Source: Prevotella sp.
Lineage (GTDB): Bacteria; Bacteroidota; Bacteroidia; Bacteroidales; Bacteroidaceae
Length of the DNA stretch: 64,000 nucleotides
NCBI GenBank assembly: GCA_017458005.1
Contig: JAFTGH010000039.1
Coordinates: 1 to 64,000 of the forward strand
Direction of reading: 5' to 3'
Shown: positions 9,024 to 17,185 of the stretch, in pieces
Numbering within the stretch: the stretch's first letter is position 1
Layout: each line of letters begins with the position of its first letter
Notes under the pieces: generated by a model
What the model was told of the DNA's origin: nothing
What the model saw: the letters and a program-made list of their open reading frames with translations, nothing else
The model's database searches: none
Made by a program: the position numbers and the translations under genes

Positions 9024-10796
9024 ATGAAAGATTTTATCAAGTACGTATTTGCCACAGTAACTGGCATTGTTGTGTTTAGCCTGATTATGGGCATACTCTT
9101 TGTAATCTCTATCGTCGGACTGGCAGCCTCATCGGCTTCCTCCGTTCCTGTAGAGAAGAATTCCGTGTTCACCCTGATGCTGTCAGGACAAGTTGACGAG
9201 CGTGCCGAAGACGACATCATGGGAATGCTGAGCGGACAGGTCAGCGAGAACATGGGTCTTGACGACATCATCGCCTCTATCAAGAAGGCGAAAGACAACG
9301 AGGACATCAAAGGAATCTATATTGAGTCGGGACTGTTCTCTATCGACACTCCTGCCTCTGCCCATGCCATCCGTGAGGCTTTGCTCGACTTCAAGAAGAG
9401 CGGCAAATGGATTATCGCATACGGTGACAGTTACACCCAGACTGCCTATTATATCTGCTCTGTTGCCGACAAGATTTATCTGAACCCACAGGGTATGGTC
9501 GACTGGCATGGTCTCGCCTCTAATCCGATGTTCTTCAAAGACCTGCTTGCCAAGTTTGGCGTGAAATACCAACTCTGCAAGGTGGGTAAGTACAAGAGCG
9601 CTCCAGAGATGATGACCGCCGACGGCATGAGTGAGCCTAACCGTGAGCAGGTGACAGCCTATATGACTGGAATCTGGAAGGTCATGCTGAAGGACGTGTC
9701 AGAAAGTCGTAAGATATCCATAGACTCCCTGAATGCCTATGCCGACCGCTTCATCGCTCTTGCCGACCAGCCTGACTTAGTCAAGATGAAGATGGTCGAC
9801 AAACTGATGTATACCAACGAGGTGAAGGGAGAGATCAAGAAACTCCTGAAGATAGACGCTGACGACAACATCAAACAACTCTCCCTCTCCGACATGATTA
9901 ACGTGAAAGGCAAGAAAGAGAAGGGTGAGGAAATCGCCGTTTACTATGCCTACGGTGAAATTGTAGACTCCGAGACGGGAAGCCTTACACAGCAAGAGCA
10001 TAGTATTGTCGCCACTACCGTTTGCAAAGACTTGGAGAAACTGGCAGAGGATGATGATGTGAAGGCAGTAGTATTGCGTGTCAACTCTCCTGGTGGCTCC
10101 GCCTATGCCTCTGAGCAGATATGGCATGCCGTCACCAACCTCAAGGCGAAGAAACCCGTTGTCGTATCGATGGGTGGCTATGCTGCCTCTGGCGGTTACT
10201 ATATCAGTTGCGCCGCCAACTACATCTACTCTGAGCCTACCACTATCACAGGCTCCATCGGTATCTTTGGCATGTTCCCAGACATCAGCGGACTGCTGAC
10301 CGACAAACTGGGCATCAAGTTCGACGAGGTGAAGACCAACAAGCATGCCGCTTTCGGCACGATGGCTCGTCCCTTCAACGAAGAGGAACTTGCCTTGCTC
10401 GACCAGTATATCGGTCGTGGCTATGAACTTTTCCGCAAGCGTGTCGCTGATGGCAGAAAACTGCCTGTCGACGCTGTCGAGGAGATCGCACAGGGACGTG
10501 TCTGGTTAGGTAACGATGCCCTTGGCATTAAACTGGTCGATGCCATCGGCTCACTGGATGACGCAGTGAAGAAAGCCGCCCAACTGGCAAAGGTGGATGA
10601 GTTCAAGACAGAGGCATATCCTGCTCCTGCCGATTGGATGGAACAGTTGTTGAACCAAAATAGCAAGAACAGTTTCCTGGATGAGCAGATGCGTCTCACC
10701 CTGGGTGAGTATTACGAGCCATTCCGCTATATCAAGAGCATCAACCAGCGGAGTGCTATCCAGACACGTCTGCCCTACTTCATCTCTATAAAATAA
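9024..10796 (+). CDS. sppA: Signal peptide peptidase SppA, 67-kDa type
   Basis: A membrane-bound serine protease that degrades cleaved signal peptides at the periplasmic face. At 590 residues it is the long, duplicated type. Residues about 8-36 form one N-terminal membrane anchor. The catalytic pair is expected to be Lys191 (GKYKSAPEMM, first half) and Ser389 (GGYAASGGYYIS, second half), as in E. coli SppA Lys209/Ser409. It heads a plus-strand unit, with lpxK starting 7 bp after its stop. Confidence 0.95.
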   Translation: MKDFIKYVFATVTGIVVFSLIMGILFVISIVGLAASSASSVPVEKNSVFTLMLSGQVDERAEDDIMGMLSGQVSENMGLDDIIASIKKAKDNEDIKGIYIESGLFSIDTPASAHAIREALLDFKKSGKWIIAYGDSYTQTAYYICSVADKIYLNPQGMVDWHGLASNPMFFKDLLAKFGVKYQLCKVGKYKSAPEMMTADGMSEPNREQVTAYMTGIWKVMLKDVSESRKISIDSLNAYADRFIALADQPDLVKMKMVDKLMYTNEVKGEIKKLLKIDADDNIKQLSLSDMINVKGKKEKGEEIAVYYAYGEIVDSETGSLTQQEHSIVATTVCKDLEKLAEDDDVKAVVLRVNSPGGSAYASEQIWHAVTNLKAKKPVVVSMGGYAASGGYYISCAANYIYSEPTTITGSIGIFGMFPDISGLLTDKLGIKFDEVKTNKHAAFGTMARPFNEEELALLDQYIGRGYELFRKRVADGRKLPVDAVEEIAQGRVWLGNDALGIKLVDAIGSLDDAVKKAAQLAKVDEFKTEAYPAPADWMEQLLNQNSKNSFLDEQMRLTLGEYYEPFRYIKSINQRSAIQTRLPYFISIK

Positions 10797-10803
10797 ATAA
10801 GGT

Positions 10804-11976
10804 ATGCGGGTAGAGGGAGATTTCATTGTCATCAACAAATGGCTGTTGCCTTTCAGTTGGCTCTATGGATTGGGAGTCAAACTGCGCAACATGGCATTTG
10901 AACTGGGTATCCTGAAGACCCGCTCCTTTGACGTGCCTATTATCTCGGTAGGAAATATCACGGTAGGCGGTACTGGTAAGACACCCCATGTGGAGTATCT
11001 GGTGAGACACCTCAAGGACCTCTTCCATGTTGCCGTACTCAGCCGTGGCTACAAGCGCAAGAGCAAGGGCTTCATCCGTGCCACCAAAGAGACGGCGATG
11101 CCCGAGATAGGTGACGAGCCATACCAGATGAAACAGAAATTCCCCGATGTCACCGTGGCTGTCGACAAGAGTCGCTGCCATGGTATCGAGGAGTTGACAG
11201 ACAACGACAGGGGACTGGATGTCATCCTGCTCGACGATGCTTTCCAGCACCGTTATGTCAAACCTGGCATCAATATCCTGTTGGTTGACTACCACCGCCT
11301 TATCATCTACGACACACTACTTCCTGCGGGCAGACTGCGTGAGCCTTTATCGGGCAAGGACCGTGCCGATGTCGTCATCGTCACCAAATGTCCTAAGGAC
11401 CTGAAGCCGATGGAGTTCCGTGTCATCACCAAGGCGATGAACCTCTATCCTTATCAGAGTCTCTATTTCACCTGTCTGGAGTATGGTGACCTGCAACCGA
11501 TCTTCGAAGGCGACTCTCGTCCTTTGGGCAATCTGCGGAAAGACGAACGGGTTTTGCTACTCACTGGCATTGCGTCACCAGAGCAGATGCTCCATGACTT
11601 AGAGCCTTATACCAAACAGGTCACCCCACTCACCTTCGCCGACCATCATCAGTTCGACAGCAAGGACATCCAACGTATCAACGAGACCTTCGAGCAACTG
11701 TCCGAGCCCCGCTGTATCATCACCACAGAGAAGGATGCCACCCGACTGCACCATGCGGAGGGACTTAGTGAGGAGGTTCGGAAGAATATCTATACCCTTC
11801 CTGTCTATATCCATTTCCTACTGGAACAGGAAGACACGTTTAACCAATATATCATAGGCTATGTACGCAAAAATTCAAGAAACAGCATCCTGGCTAAAGC
11901 AAAGGATGACCACAAGCCCAAGAACAGCGATCATCCTGGGAACCGGCCTCGGACAATTAGTTTCAGAAATAACTGA
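10804..11976 (+). CDS. lpxK: Tetraacyldisaccharide 4'-kinase
   Basis: Phosphorylates the lipid A disaccharide precursor at the 4' position on the inner face of the cytoplasmic membrane. It has 390 residues, beginning with an amphipathic N-terminal segment, and the P-loop VGGTGKT near residues 54-60. LLDDAFQHR is the conserved family motif. Its normal end (IGYVRKNSRNSILAK) is followed by about 22 more residues that overlap the first 116 bp of punA in another frame. The extension may be a fortuitous delay of the stop codon. It lies between sppA and punA in one unit. Confidence 0.95.
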   Translation: MRVEGDFIVINKWLLPFSWLYGLGVKLRNMAFELGILKTRSFDVPIISVGNITVGGTGKTPHVEYLVRHLKDLFHVAVLSRGYKRKSKGFIRATKETAMPEIGDEPYQMKQKFPDVTVAVDKSRCHGIEELTDNDRGLDVILLDDAFQHRYVKPGINILLVDYHRLIIYDTLLPAGRLREPLSGKDRADVVIVTKCPKDLKPMEFRVITKAMNLYPYQSLYFTCLEYGDLQPIFEGDSRPLGNLRKDERVLLLTGIASPEQMLHDLEPYTKQVTPLTFADHHQFDSKDIQRINETFEQLSEPRCIITTEKDATRLHHAEGLSEEVRKNIYTLPVYIHFLLEQEDTFNQYIIGYVRKNSRNSILAKAKDDHKPKNSDHPGNRPRTISFRNN

Positions 11977-12733
11977 CACTAACGAGATTCCATATAGTGA
12001 GATTCCCAACTTCCCTGTGTCGACGGTCGAGGGGCATAGCGGAAAACTGATATTTGGCAAACTGGGAGGTGTTGACATCCTCGCCATGCAGGGACGATTT
12101 CATTTCTATGAGGGCTACTCGATGAAAGAGGTCACCTTCCCCGTCCGTGTGATGTATGAACTGGGCATCAAGACCCTCTTCGTATCGAATGCCGCAGGCG
12201 GCATGAATCCCCAGTTCAAGATTGGCGACCTCATGATTATCACTGACCACATCAACTTCTTCCCTGAGCATCCGCTACGTGGTAAGAATTTCCCTACAGG
12301 TCCCCGGTTCCCGGATATGCATGAGACCTACGACCAGCAACTGATACAACTTGCCACTGAGATAGCCAAGGAGAAGAGCATCCGCATCACCTCTGGTGTA
12401 TATATTGGAGTACAGGGACCAACCTTCGAGACCCCTGCGGAATATAAGATGTACCACCTGTTCGGAGCCGATGCCGTCGGCATGTCTACCGTTCCTGAGG
12501 TCATCGTGGCCCATCATTGTGGCATCCGTACCTTTGGCATCTCTGTCATTACCGACCTGGGAGGCTTCGACGACCCTGTAGAGGTGAGCCATGAGGAGGT
12601 GCAGGAGGCTGCCAATGCCGCCCAGCCCTTTATGACAGAAATCATGCGGGAGATGATTATACGCTCGGAGAAGATAGACTCGCAACATACAGAGACATTC
12701 AATACCAATCACCCAACAGAAGGATGGAAATAG
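11861..12733 (+). CDS. punA: Purine nucleoside phosphorylase
   Basis: Splits purine nucleosides with phosphate to base and ribose-1-phosphate in salvage. The 290-residue protein is of the trimeric PNP/MTAP family: IILGTGLGQLV (phosphate loop), EGHSGKLIFGKL, QGRFHFYEGY, SNAAGGMNP, YIGVQGPTFETPAE and GMSTVPEVIVA all fit. The start at 11861 lies inside lpxK; the first residues (YAKIQETASWLKQRM) match the usual N-terminus, so the overlap seems real. Its last codons overlap thiL by 10 bp. Confidence 0.95.
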   Translation: MYAKIQETASWLKQRMTTSPRTAIILGTGLGQLVSEITDTNEIPYSEIPNFPVSTVEGHSGKLIFGKLGGVDILAMQGRFHFYEGYSMKEVTFPVRVMYELGIKTLFVSNAAGGMNPQFKIGDLMIITDHINFFPEHPLRGKNFPTGPRFPDMHETYDQQLIQLATEIAKEKSIRITSGVYIGVQGPTFETPAEYKMYHLFGADAVGMSTVPEVIVAHHCGIRTFGISVITDLGGFDDPVEVSHEEVQEAANAAQPFMTEIMREMIIRSEKIDSQHTETFNTNHPTEGWK

Positions 12734-13785
12734 CAAAATTAGGAGAGTTCGGACTGATTGACCGACTCACAAAGGATATCAAACCACAAAACGAATCAAC
12801 GAAGTATGGCGTAGGTGACGACTGTGCCGTGCTCCACTATCCCGATACGGAGGTGCTTGTCACCACCGATATGCTCATGGAGGGCGTGCACTTCGACCTC
12901 ACCTATATCGACCTGCAACACTTAGGCTACAAGTCGGCAATGGTGAATATCAGTGATATTTTCGCCATGAACGGCACTCCACGCCAACTGACCGTCAGTC
13001 TTGCTGTCAGCAAACGCTTCACGGTGGAGGACATGGAACAGTTCTATGAGGGACTGCGCCTTGCCTGCGCCAAATGGAACGTGGACATCGTAGGAGGCGA
13101 CACCACCTCCTCCTACACAGGACTTGCCATCAGCATCACCTGTATCGGAGAGGCCCGCAAGGAGGATATCGTCTATCGCAACGGTGCCAAGGAGACAGAC
13201 TTGATCTGTGTCAGTGGTGACCTCGGCGCCGCCTATATGGGACTGCAACTGCTGGAGCGCGAGAAGTCTGTGTACTACGCCCAAGTGGATGAGGCAAAGA
13301 AGAAAGGTGACAAAAAGGCACTGGAGGAACTCAGCCACTTCCAACCCGATTTCGCCGGTAAGGAATATCTGCTGCAACGTCAGTTGAAGACAGAGGCACG
13401 TGGGGACATCGTCCAACGATTACGAGAGGCGAACATCCACCCCACCGCCATGATGGATATCAGTGACGGACTGAGCAGTGAACTGATGCATATCTGCAAA
13501 CAGAGCCATGTGGGGTGTCGTGTCTTCGAGAAGAACATCCCCATCGACTATCAAACGGCGGTGATGGCGGAGGAACTGAATATGAATGTCACCACCTGTG
13601 CCCTCAACGGTGGAGAGGACTACGAACTGCTGTTCACCGTTCCCATCGGTGACCATGAGAAGATAGAGGCGATGGAGGATGTGAAACTCATCGGACATAT
13701 CACCAAAGAGAGTCTCGGACATATCCTTGTCACCCGTGACGACCAGGAGTTCGAACTCAAGGCTCAGGGGTGGCAGCCGCTATAA
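12724..13785 (+). CDS. thiL: Thiamine-monophosphate kinase
   Basis: Phosphorylates thiamine monophosphate to thiamine pyrophosphate with ATP. It has 353 residues with the PurM/ThiL fold signature: GVGDDCAVL near the N-terminus, TTDMLMEGVHFDL, VNISDIFAMNG, GGDTTSS and MMDISDGLSSEL. It overlaps the end of punA by 10 bp, suggesting translational coupling. It has 29 bp of antisense overlap with the end of the AraC-type gene, so no terminator sits between these convergent genes. Confidence 0.95.
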   Translation: MEIAKLGEFGLIDRLTKDIKPQNESTKYGVGDDCAVLHYPDTEVLVTTDMLMEGVHFDLTYIDLQHLGYKSAMVNISDIFAMNGTPRQLTVSLAVSKRFTVEDMEQFYEGLRLACAKWNVDIVGGDTTSSYTGLAISITCIGEARKEDIVYRNGAKETDLICVSGDLGAAYMGLQLLEREKSVYYAQVDEAKKKGDKKALEELSHFQPDFAGKEYLLQRQLKTEARGDIVQRLREANIHPTAMMDISDGLSSELMHICKQSHVGCRVFEKNIPIDYQTAVMAEELNMNVTTCALNGGEDYELLFTVPIGDHEKIEAMEDVKLIGHITKESLGHILVTRDDQEFELKAQGWQPL

Positions 13786-14800
13786 ACTGGCTGGGTGTTT
13801 GCCCAGTCAGTTTGATGAAGGCGCGACGGAAGGTGGAGATAGAGGCAAAACCGCTCTCCTTGGCGACATAATCCAACTTATACTCTGGATGCGCTTGCAT
13901 CATAGGCAGGCTGACACGCTCAATACGTAGTTGGTTGATATAGTCATAGAATGTCTCTCCACGTACCTGACTGAGATAGTTGCTGACATAGGTACGGTTG
14001 GTATTCAACACCTTGGCAATATCTGCGAGTGTCAAGTTACTGTTCAGATACAACCGCTGCTCCTCTACCATCTGTTCCAGTTGCCCTTCTGCGATAGGAA
14101 GCAGGTTCTTTTGAGAGGCGGTGTCGTCCTCTCCCTCTTTCCTTACCACAATGGGACGGAAGTCCCAACTATAATGCAGCACCATGAGCCACAACACGAT
14201 TGTCGAGATATAGTAGATAATATCCGTAAAGACGGTGGCATAGAGGGAGGTGAACAGCCACGCCAACTGGCTGACGATGGCAAAGACAAACACAGGTTTC
14301 AGCCATGCCACGTCTATCCTGTCGATATTGGAGAAGTTCTCACGAACGTAATGGATATGTCGGCGCACTTTGACATATCCTATTCCTACCACCGCCCAGG
14401 CATAGCACCAAAGGAAGACCACATAACTATTAATGACCCATTTCTCAGACCATATTATATATAATAAGGTGAAAACAGCAAAAGGCAGCGACACCAAGAA
14501 GAGACGCCAACGGGTCACCCACCCTGGCATAACCACCTCGAAGACGAAGACGGTATAGGTCAATGCCGACCAACCATCAATAATCAAAATCCAATCAAGC
14601 ACCTCCTGACGGTACATGCCAGGGAAGGTGGTAATCATATCTTTCGCATTCCACACTGCCCATACAGCCATGATGCACCCTAGCACCGTCTGGAAACGGG
14701 TACGCCCTTTGCGCCAGAACAGGATATGCAGCGCAAAGACGGTAAAGAATGCCGTAGTGATTCCGATGAGGAATGCTGAAATATTGATGTAGTCTGCCAT
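13757..14800 (-). CDS. Membrane-bound AraC-family transcriptional regulator
   Basis: A 347-residue protein. Residues about 1-210 are strongly hydrophobic, with six or seven membrane segments. The C-terminal 100 residues are an AraC-type double helix-turn-helix (DIAKVLNTNRTYVSNYLS, then LDYVAKESGFASISTFRRAF). This layout is common in Bacteroidetes and suggests a membrane-embedded sensor; ligand and targets are unknown. The ATG at 14800 is chosen because the -7 box ends only 4 nt before it; the longer frame would start with GTG upstream of the promoter. Convergent overlap with thiL at the 3' end. Confidence 0.85.
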   Translation of the reverse strand: MADYINISAFLIGITTAFFTVFALHILFWRKGRTRFQTVLGCIMAVWAVWNAKDMITTFPGMYRQEVLDWILIIDGWSALTYTVFVFEVVMPGWVTRWRLFLVSLPFAVFTLLYIIWSEKWVINSYVVFLWCYAWAVVGIGYVKVRRHIHYVRENFSNIDRIDVAWLKPVFVFAIVSQLAWLFTSLYATVFTDIIYYISTIVLWLMVLHYSWDFRPIVVRKEGEDDTASQKNLLPIAEGQLEQMVEEQRLYLNSNLTLADIAKVLNTNRTYVSNYLSQVRGETFYDYINQLRIERVSLPMMQAHPEYKLDYVAKESGFASISTFRRAFIKLTGQTPSQFIAAATPEP

Positions 14801-14803
14801 GAT

Positions 14804-14812
14804 GCAAAGATA
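14804..14812 (-). promoter_or_regulatory. -7 box abutting the AraC-type start codon
   Basis: TATCTTTGC at 14812-14804 is followed by ATC and then the ATG at 14800, so transcription should start at or within a nucleotide or two of the start codon. Confidence 0.65.
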
Positions 14813-14940
14813 CACATAATTTATGTAACTATCATTCCATCAAAGAATCAAAGCGTCAAAATTTACGAAATGACGCACGATTTTGTTTGATTGACGCATA
14901 GAGCCGCCCTTACCAAAGTCCTTCCAATTCCAAAAAGTTG

Positions 14941-14949
14941 TATCTTTGC
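14941..14949 (+). promoter_or_regulatory. -7 box of the secreted-protein gene at 14986
   Basis: TATCTTTGC lies 36 nt before the ATG, giving a leader of about 33 nt. The -33 element is not obvious. Confidence 0.6.
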
Positions 14950-14985
14950 CAACAAGATTACTAACAATATAAAACATCTAAGATT

Positions 14986-16104
14986 ATGAAAAGAAGTATT
15001 ATTTCATTATGTCTGCTGACCACATTCTCTGTTGTCAAAGCGCAACAGCCCCATAATGTTGTGGGCTACACCCCCAGTTCCAATACGATAACAACCCTGC
15101 ACTATGGCTATGGCAATTCCTTGGAAAGCATAACAATCGCAGGAAAGACGCAAACGACGATAAAAGTCAGTGGAAATGGTCAGCCCAAAAGCATCAGTAA
15201 TGAGTTCGCCACTATAGAGTATTCGTTCGCAGGTACTTCAAACGTCAATGTCACCCAAACCGTCAATGGTGAGACCAAGACGAGCAAAGTTCCCATGAAT
15301 AGTGACCGTGTGCTCCAGTTCCGCAAGGATTTCACCTCGACAAAGAATGCCCTTGCAGGAGTAGTGGATAAGGCGGACAAGTTCTTGGAGAACGGAGGTG
15401 CCAGTCTCATCGGCAATATTATCAGCACGATAAATGACGGTTTGGACAACCCCATCAACGTATGTTTTCAGCAAGCACTGGATGCTGCTAAGAACACCAA
15501 GGATCCCATTATCCCCATTGATTGTCTGGAGGCATTGGTTAAAGCCACCAAGTCACATGAGAGTGCTGGTGATGAGATAAAGGGCAAAGCCGTCGACTAC
15601 ATCTTTGAGAACTACAAAGAGTGGCGTGACGGGTGGAGCGACCTTGTATATAAAGGATTAATGGAAATAGACAAATTGCAGCAAGCCAAGAACAAACAAA
15701 AGCAAAACGAAAGGCCGGAACAGGCAAAACGGCTACAGGACAATGACACCGCAAATGAAGACGGCAATGACGAGACATCACCCATCCTAGATACCCCCAA
15801 AGACGTGACCGACTATGTCACAGGGCAGTTTCCTGACAGAGGAGGTAGGTTACCAGACGCTATTTGGGTAAACTATTACAAGTATTTCTTGGGTACACCG
15901 TTTAGTTATATGATGAAACTGAACAAAGACAAAAAGACATATCGTTATGAGGATGTATCGGAGGCTACTAAATTAGATTACGACAGAGAACTGGATGATC
16001 CCTATTGCTATATGGTGATATGGTATTGGGACAGCAAGGAAAAGGGCATAGAAAGAACGATTCCGCTGAAAAAAGGGCATGTACCTGACAAATTGCCGAA
16101 GTAA
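14986..16104 (+). CDS. Secreted hypothetical protein
   Basis: No family was recognised. The 372-residue protein starts with a clear signal peptide (MKRSIISLCLLTTFSVVKAQ). The first third is Ser/Thr-rich and beta-strand-like, the middle is helical, and a strongly charged Gln/Lys/Glu/Asn-rich stretch (about residues 230-265) precedes a short C-terminal globular part with several Tyr and Trp. It is likely periplasmic or surface-exposed. A lipoprotein gene follows after 43 bp and may share its transcript. Function unknown. Confidence 0.7.
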   Translation: MKRSIISLCLLTTFSVVKAQQPHNVVGYTPSSNTITTLHYGYGNSLESITIAGKTQTTIKVSGNGQPKSISNEFATIEYSFAGTSNVNVTQTVNGETKTSKVPMNSDRVLQFRKDFTSTKNALAGVVDKADKFLENGGASLIGNIISTINDGLDNPINVCFQQALDAAKNTKDPIIPIDCLEALVKATKSHESAGDEIKGKAVDYIFENYKEWRDGWSDLVYKGLMEIDKLQQAKNKQKQNERPEQAKRLQDNDTANEDGNDETSPILDTPKDVTDYVTGQFPDRGGRLPDAIWVNYYKYFLGTPFSYMMKLNKDKKTYRYEDVSEATKLDYDRELDDPYCYMVIWYWDSKEKGIERTIPLKKGHVPDKLPK

Positions 16105-16147
16105 TCATAAATCCAGACTATTTTAACCTTTTAAATATATAACAACG

Positions 16148-16870
16148 ATGAAACAAACAAGAAATCTTTTAGTCGCTGGTGCGATAGCACTCGTGGCTGG
16201 TGTGTTCTCCGCATGCGGAGGTGGTAGTGGTGCAGGAAGCAATAATGTTCCTACGGACGGTCCATTCGGCGAAATTCCCTCAGTGGCAGCCAAATATCTG
16301 CCAGAAATCAACCAACTTCAAGAGCAAAGGTGGAAAAGTTCCAGTGCCGAGAATCGTGAGGAGATAGCCAAGAAAGAAGATGCGCTGAAGGCGAAGTGGG
16401 ACGAGGCCATCAAGGCTGTTCCATCCGTCGAGGGCAATGAGATTCCACTAGAGGTATCCGAGGGCATTGACATCCGTCCAGAAGGCAACTTCAAGATTAC
16501 AAAAGTCACCATCTCTGACGATGACGTATCTGTGAAAGCCGAGTCTTCACTGGTACTGACAGCCAACATTCCTTTCACCAACTTCAACGACTACCGCTAT
16601 GTGGCCTTCGACCGAGACGGTAATGCTTTGAGCGTCACCTGCGGCAACGTATTTATGGGCAAGGACAAGGATGCCGACTATAAAGCCAACGTCTATAAAG
16701 AGGGAGCGAAGTCTAACACCATGTTCTACACCTCCAGTCCTAAGGGTAATATCTGGAAGAACCCCGAAGGATGGGCAAAGTTAGCAAAGGTGGTCATCAT
16801 GGATCAGAAGACGGAAGCCTTCAAGCAGGCTGAGGAGCAAGTCAAAGCCGCTAAAGCAGCAGCAAAATAA
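16148..16870 (+). CDS. Putative lipoprotein
   Basis: The 240-residue protein has a lipoprotein signal ending VFSAC, with the modified Cys at residue 23 followed by a Gly/Ser-rich linker. A helical, charged stretch comes next (residues about 55-90), then a beta-rich middle. The last 20 residues are Ala/Lys/Glu/Gln-rich and likely helical. No known domain was recognised. A strong terminator follows 24 bp after the stop, so this gene ends the short unit begun at 14986. Confidence 0.75.
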   Translation: MKQTRNLLVAGAIALVAGVFSACGGGSGAGSNNVPTDGPFGEIPSVAAKYLPEINQLQEQRWKSSSAENREEIAKKEDALKAKWDEAIKAVPSVEGNEIPLEVSEGIDIRPEGNFKITKVTISDDDVSVKAESSLVLTANIPFTNFNDYRYVAFDRDGNALSVTCGNVFMGKDKDADYKANVYKEGAKSNTMFYTSSPKGNIWKNPEGWAKLAKVVIMDQKTEAFKQAEEQVKAAKAAAK

Positions 16871-16893
16871 TGAGAAATTTGAGTAGAACGAAA

Positions 16894-16928
16894 AATAATC
16901 CGCCAAAAGTTTGGTGGATTATTTTTTT
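16894..16928 (+). terminator. Terminator overlapping the tRNA-Phe promoter
   Basis: AATAATCCGCCAAA pairs with TTTGGTGGATTATT around a very short loop and runs into eight T residues. The same bases include the TTTG -33 element of the tRNA promoter (16910-16913). Confidence 0.85.
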
Positions 16929-16942
16929 TGTTGTACCTTTGC
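16910..16942 (+). promoter_or_regulatory. Promoter of tRNA-Phe
   Basis: TTTG at 16910-16913, a 20-nt spacer and TACCTTTGC at 16934-16942 match the consensus fully. The mature tRNA begins 39 nt later. Confidence 0.8.
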
Positions 16943-16981
16943 ACCCGCAATCAAGAGGATTGCACGAAAGAACATAATGAT

Positions 16982-17054
16982 GGTGCCTTAGCTCAGTTGG
17001 TAGAGCATCGGACTGAAAATCCGTGTGTCCCCGGTTCGATTCCTGGAGGTACCA
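16982..17054 (+). tRNA. tRNA-Phe (anticodon GAA)
   Basis: A 73-nt cloverleaf. The acceptor stem GGTGCCT pairs with AGGTACC (one G-T), the D-arm is GCTC...GAGC, and the anticodon loop CTGAAAA has GAA at 17015-17017. The T-loop is TTCGATT and the discriminator base is A. CCA is not encoded; CTC follows. Two stem mismatches are seen: T-T at the top of the anticodon stem (17008/17024) and C-T in the middle of the T-stem (17032/17044). Confidence 0.95.
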
Positions 17055-17071
17055 CTCCTCCTTTCATTATG

Positions 17072-17110
17072 AGTCCCTGTCTTCGAGTCTCTCGAGCAGG
17101 GGCTTTTTTT
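17072..17110 (+). terminator. Terminator after tRNA-Phe
   Basis: AGTCCCTG at 17072-17079 pairs with CAGGGGCT at 17097-17104, with an inner CGAG/CTCG stem, followed by seven T residues. Confidence 0.85.
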
Positions 17111-17173
17111 GTGTCCCAAACTAAAAAACGTTAAATATCCGAGCATGTACCGAGTTATGGCACATCTTCGTTG

Positions 17174-17182
17174 TACCTTTGC
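17174..17182 (+). promoter_or_regulatory. -7 box of the radical SAM gene
   Basis: TACCTTTGC is 4 nt (counting from its last G) before the ATG at 17186 and 22 nt before the alternative ATG at 17204. The upstream frame beginning at 17171 is only a read-through of this box. Confidence 0.65.
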
Positions 17183-17185
17183 AGC

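Noticed and set aside
14801..14815. N-terminal extension of the AraC-type protein starting with GTG
   Set aside because: The added codons are a translation of the -7 box TATCTTTGC. The same artefact appears at 17171, 20227, 55265 and 62388.
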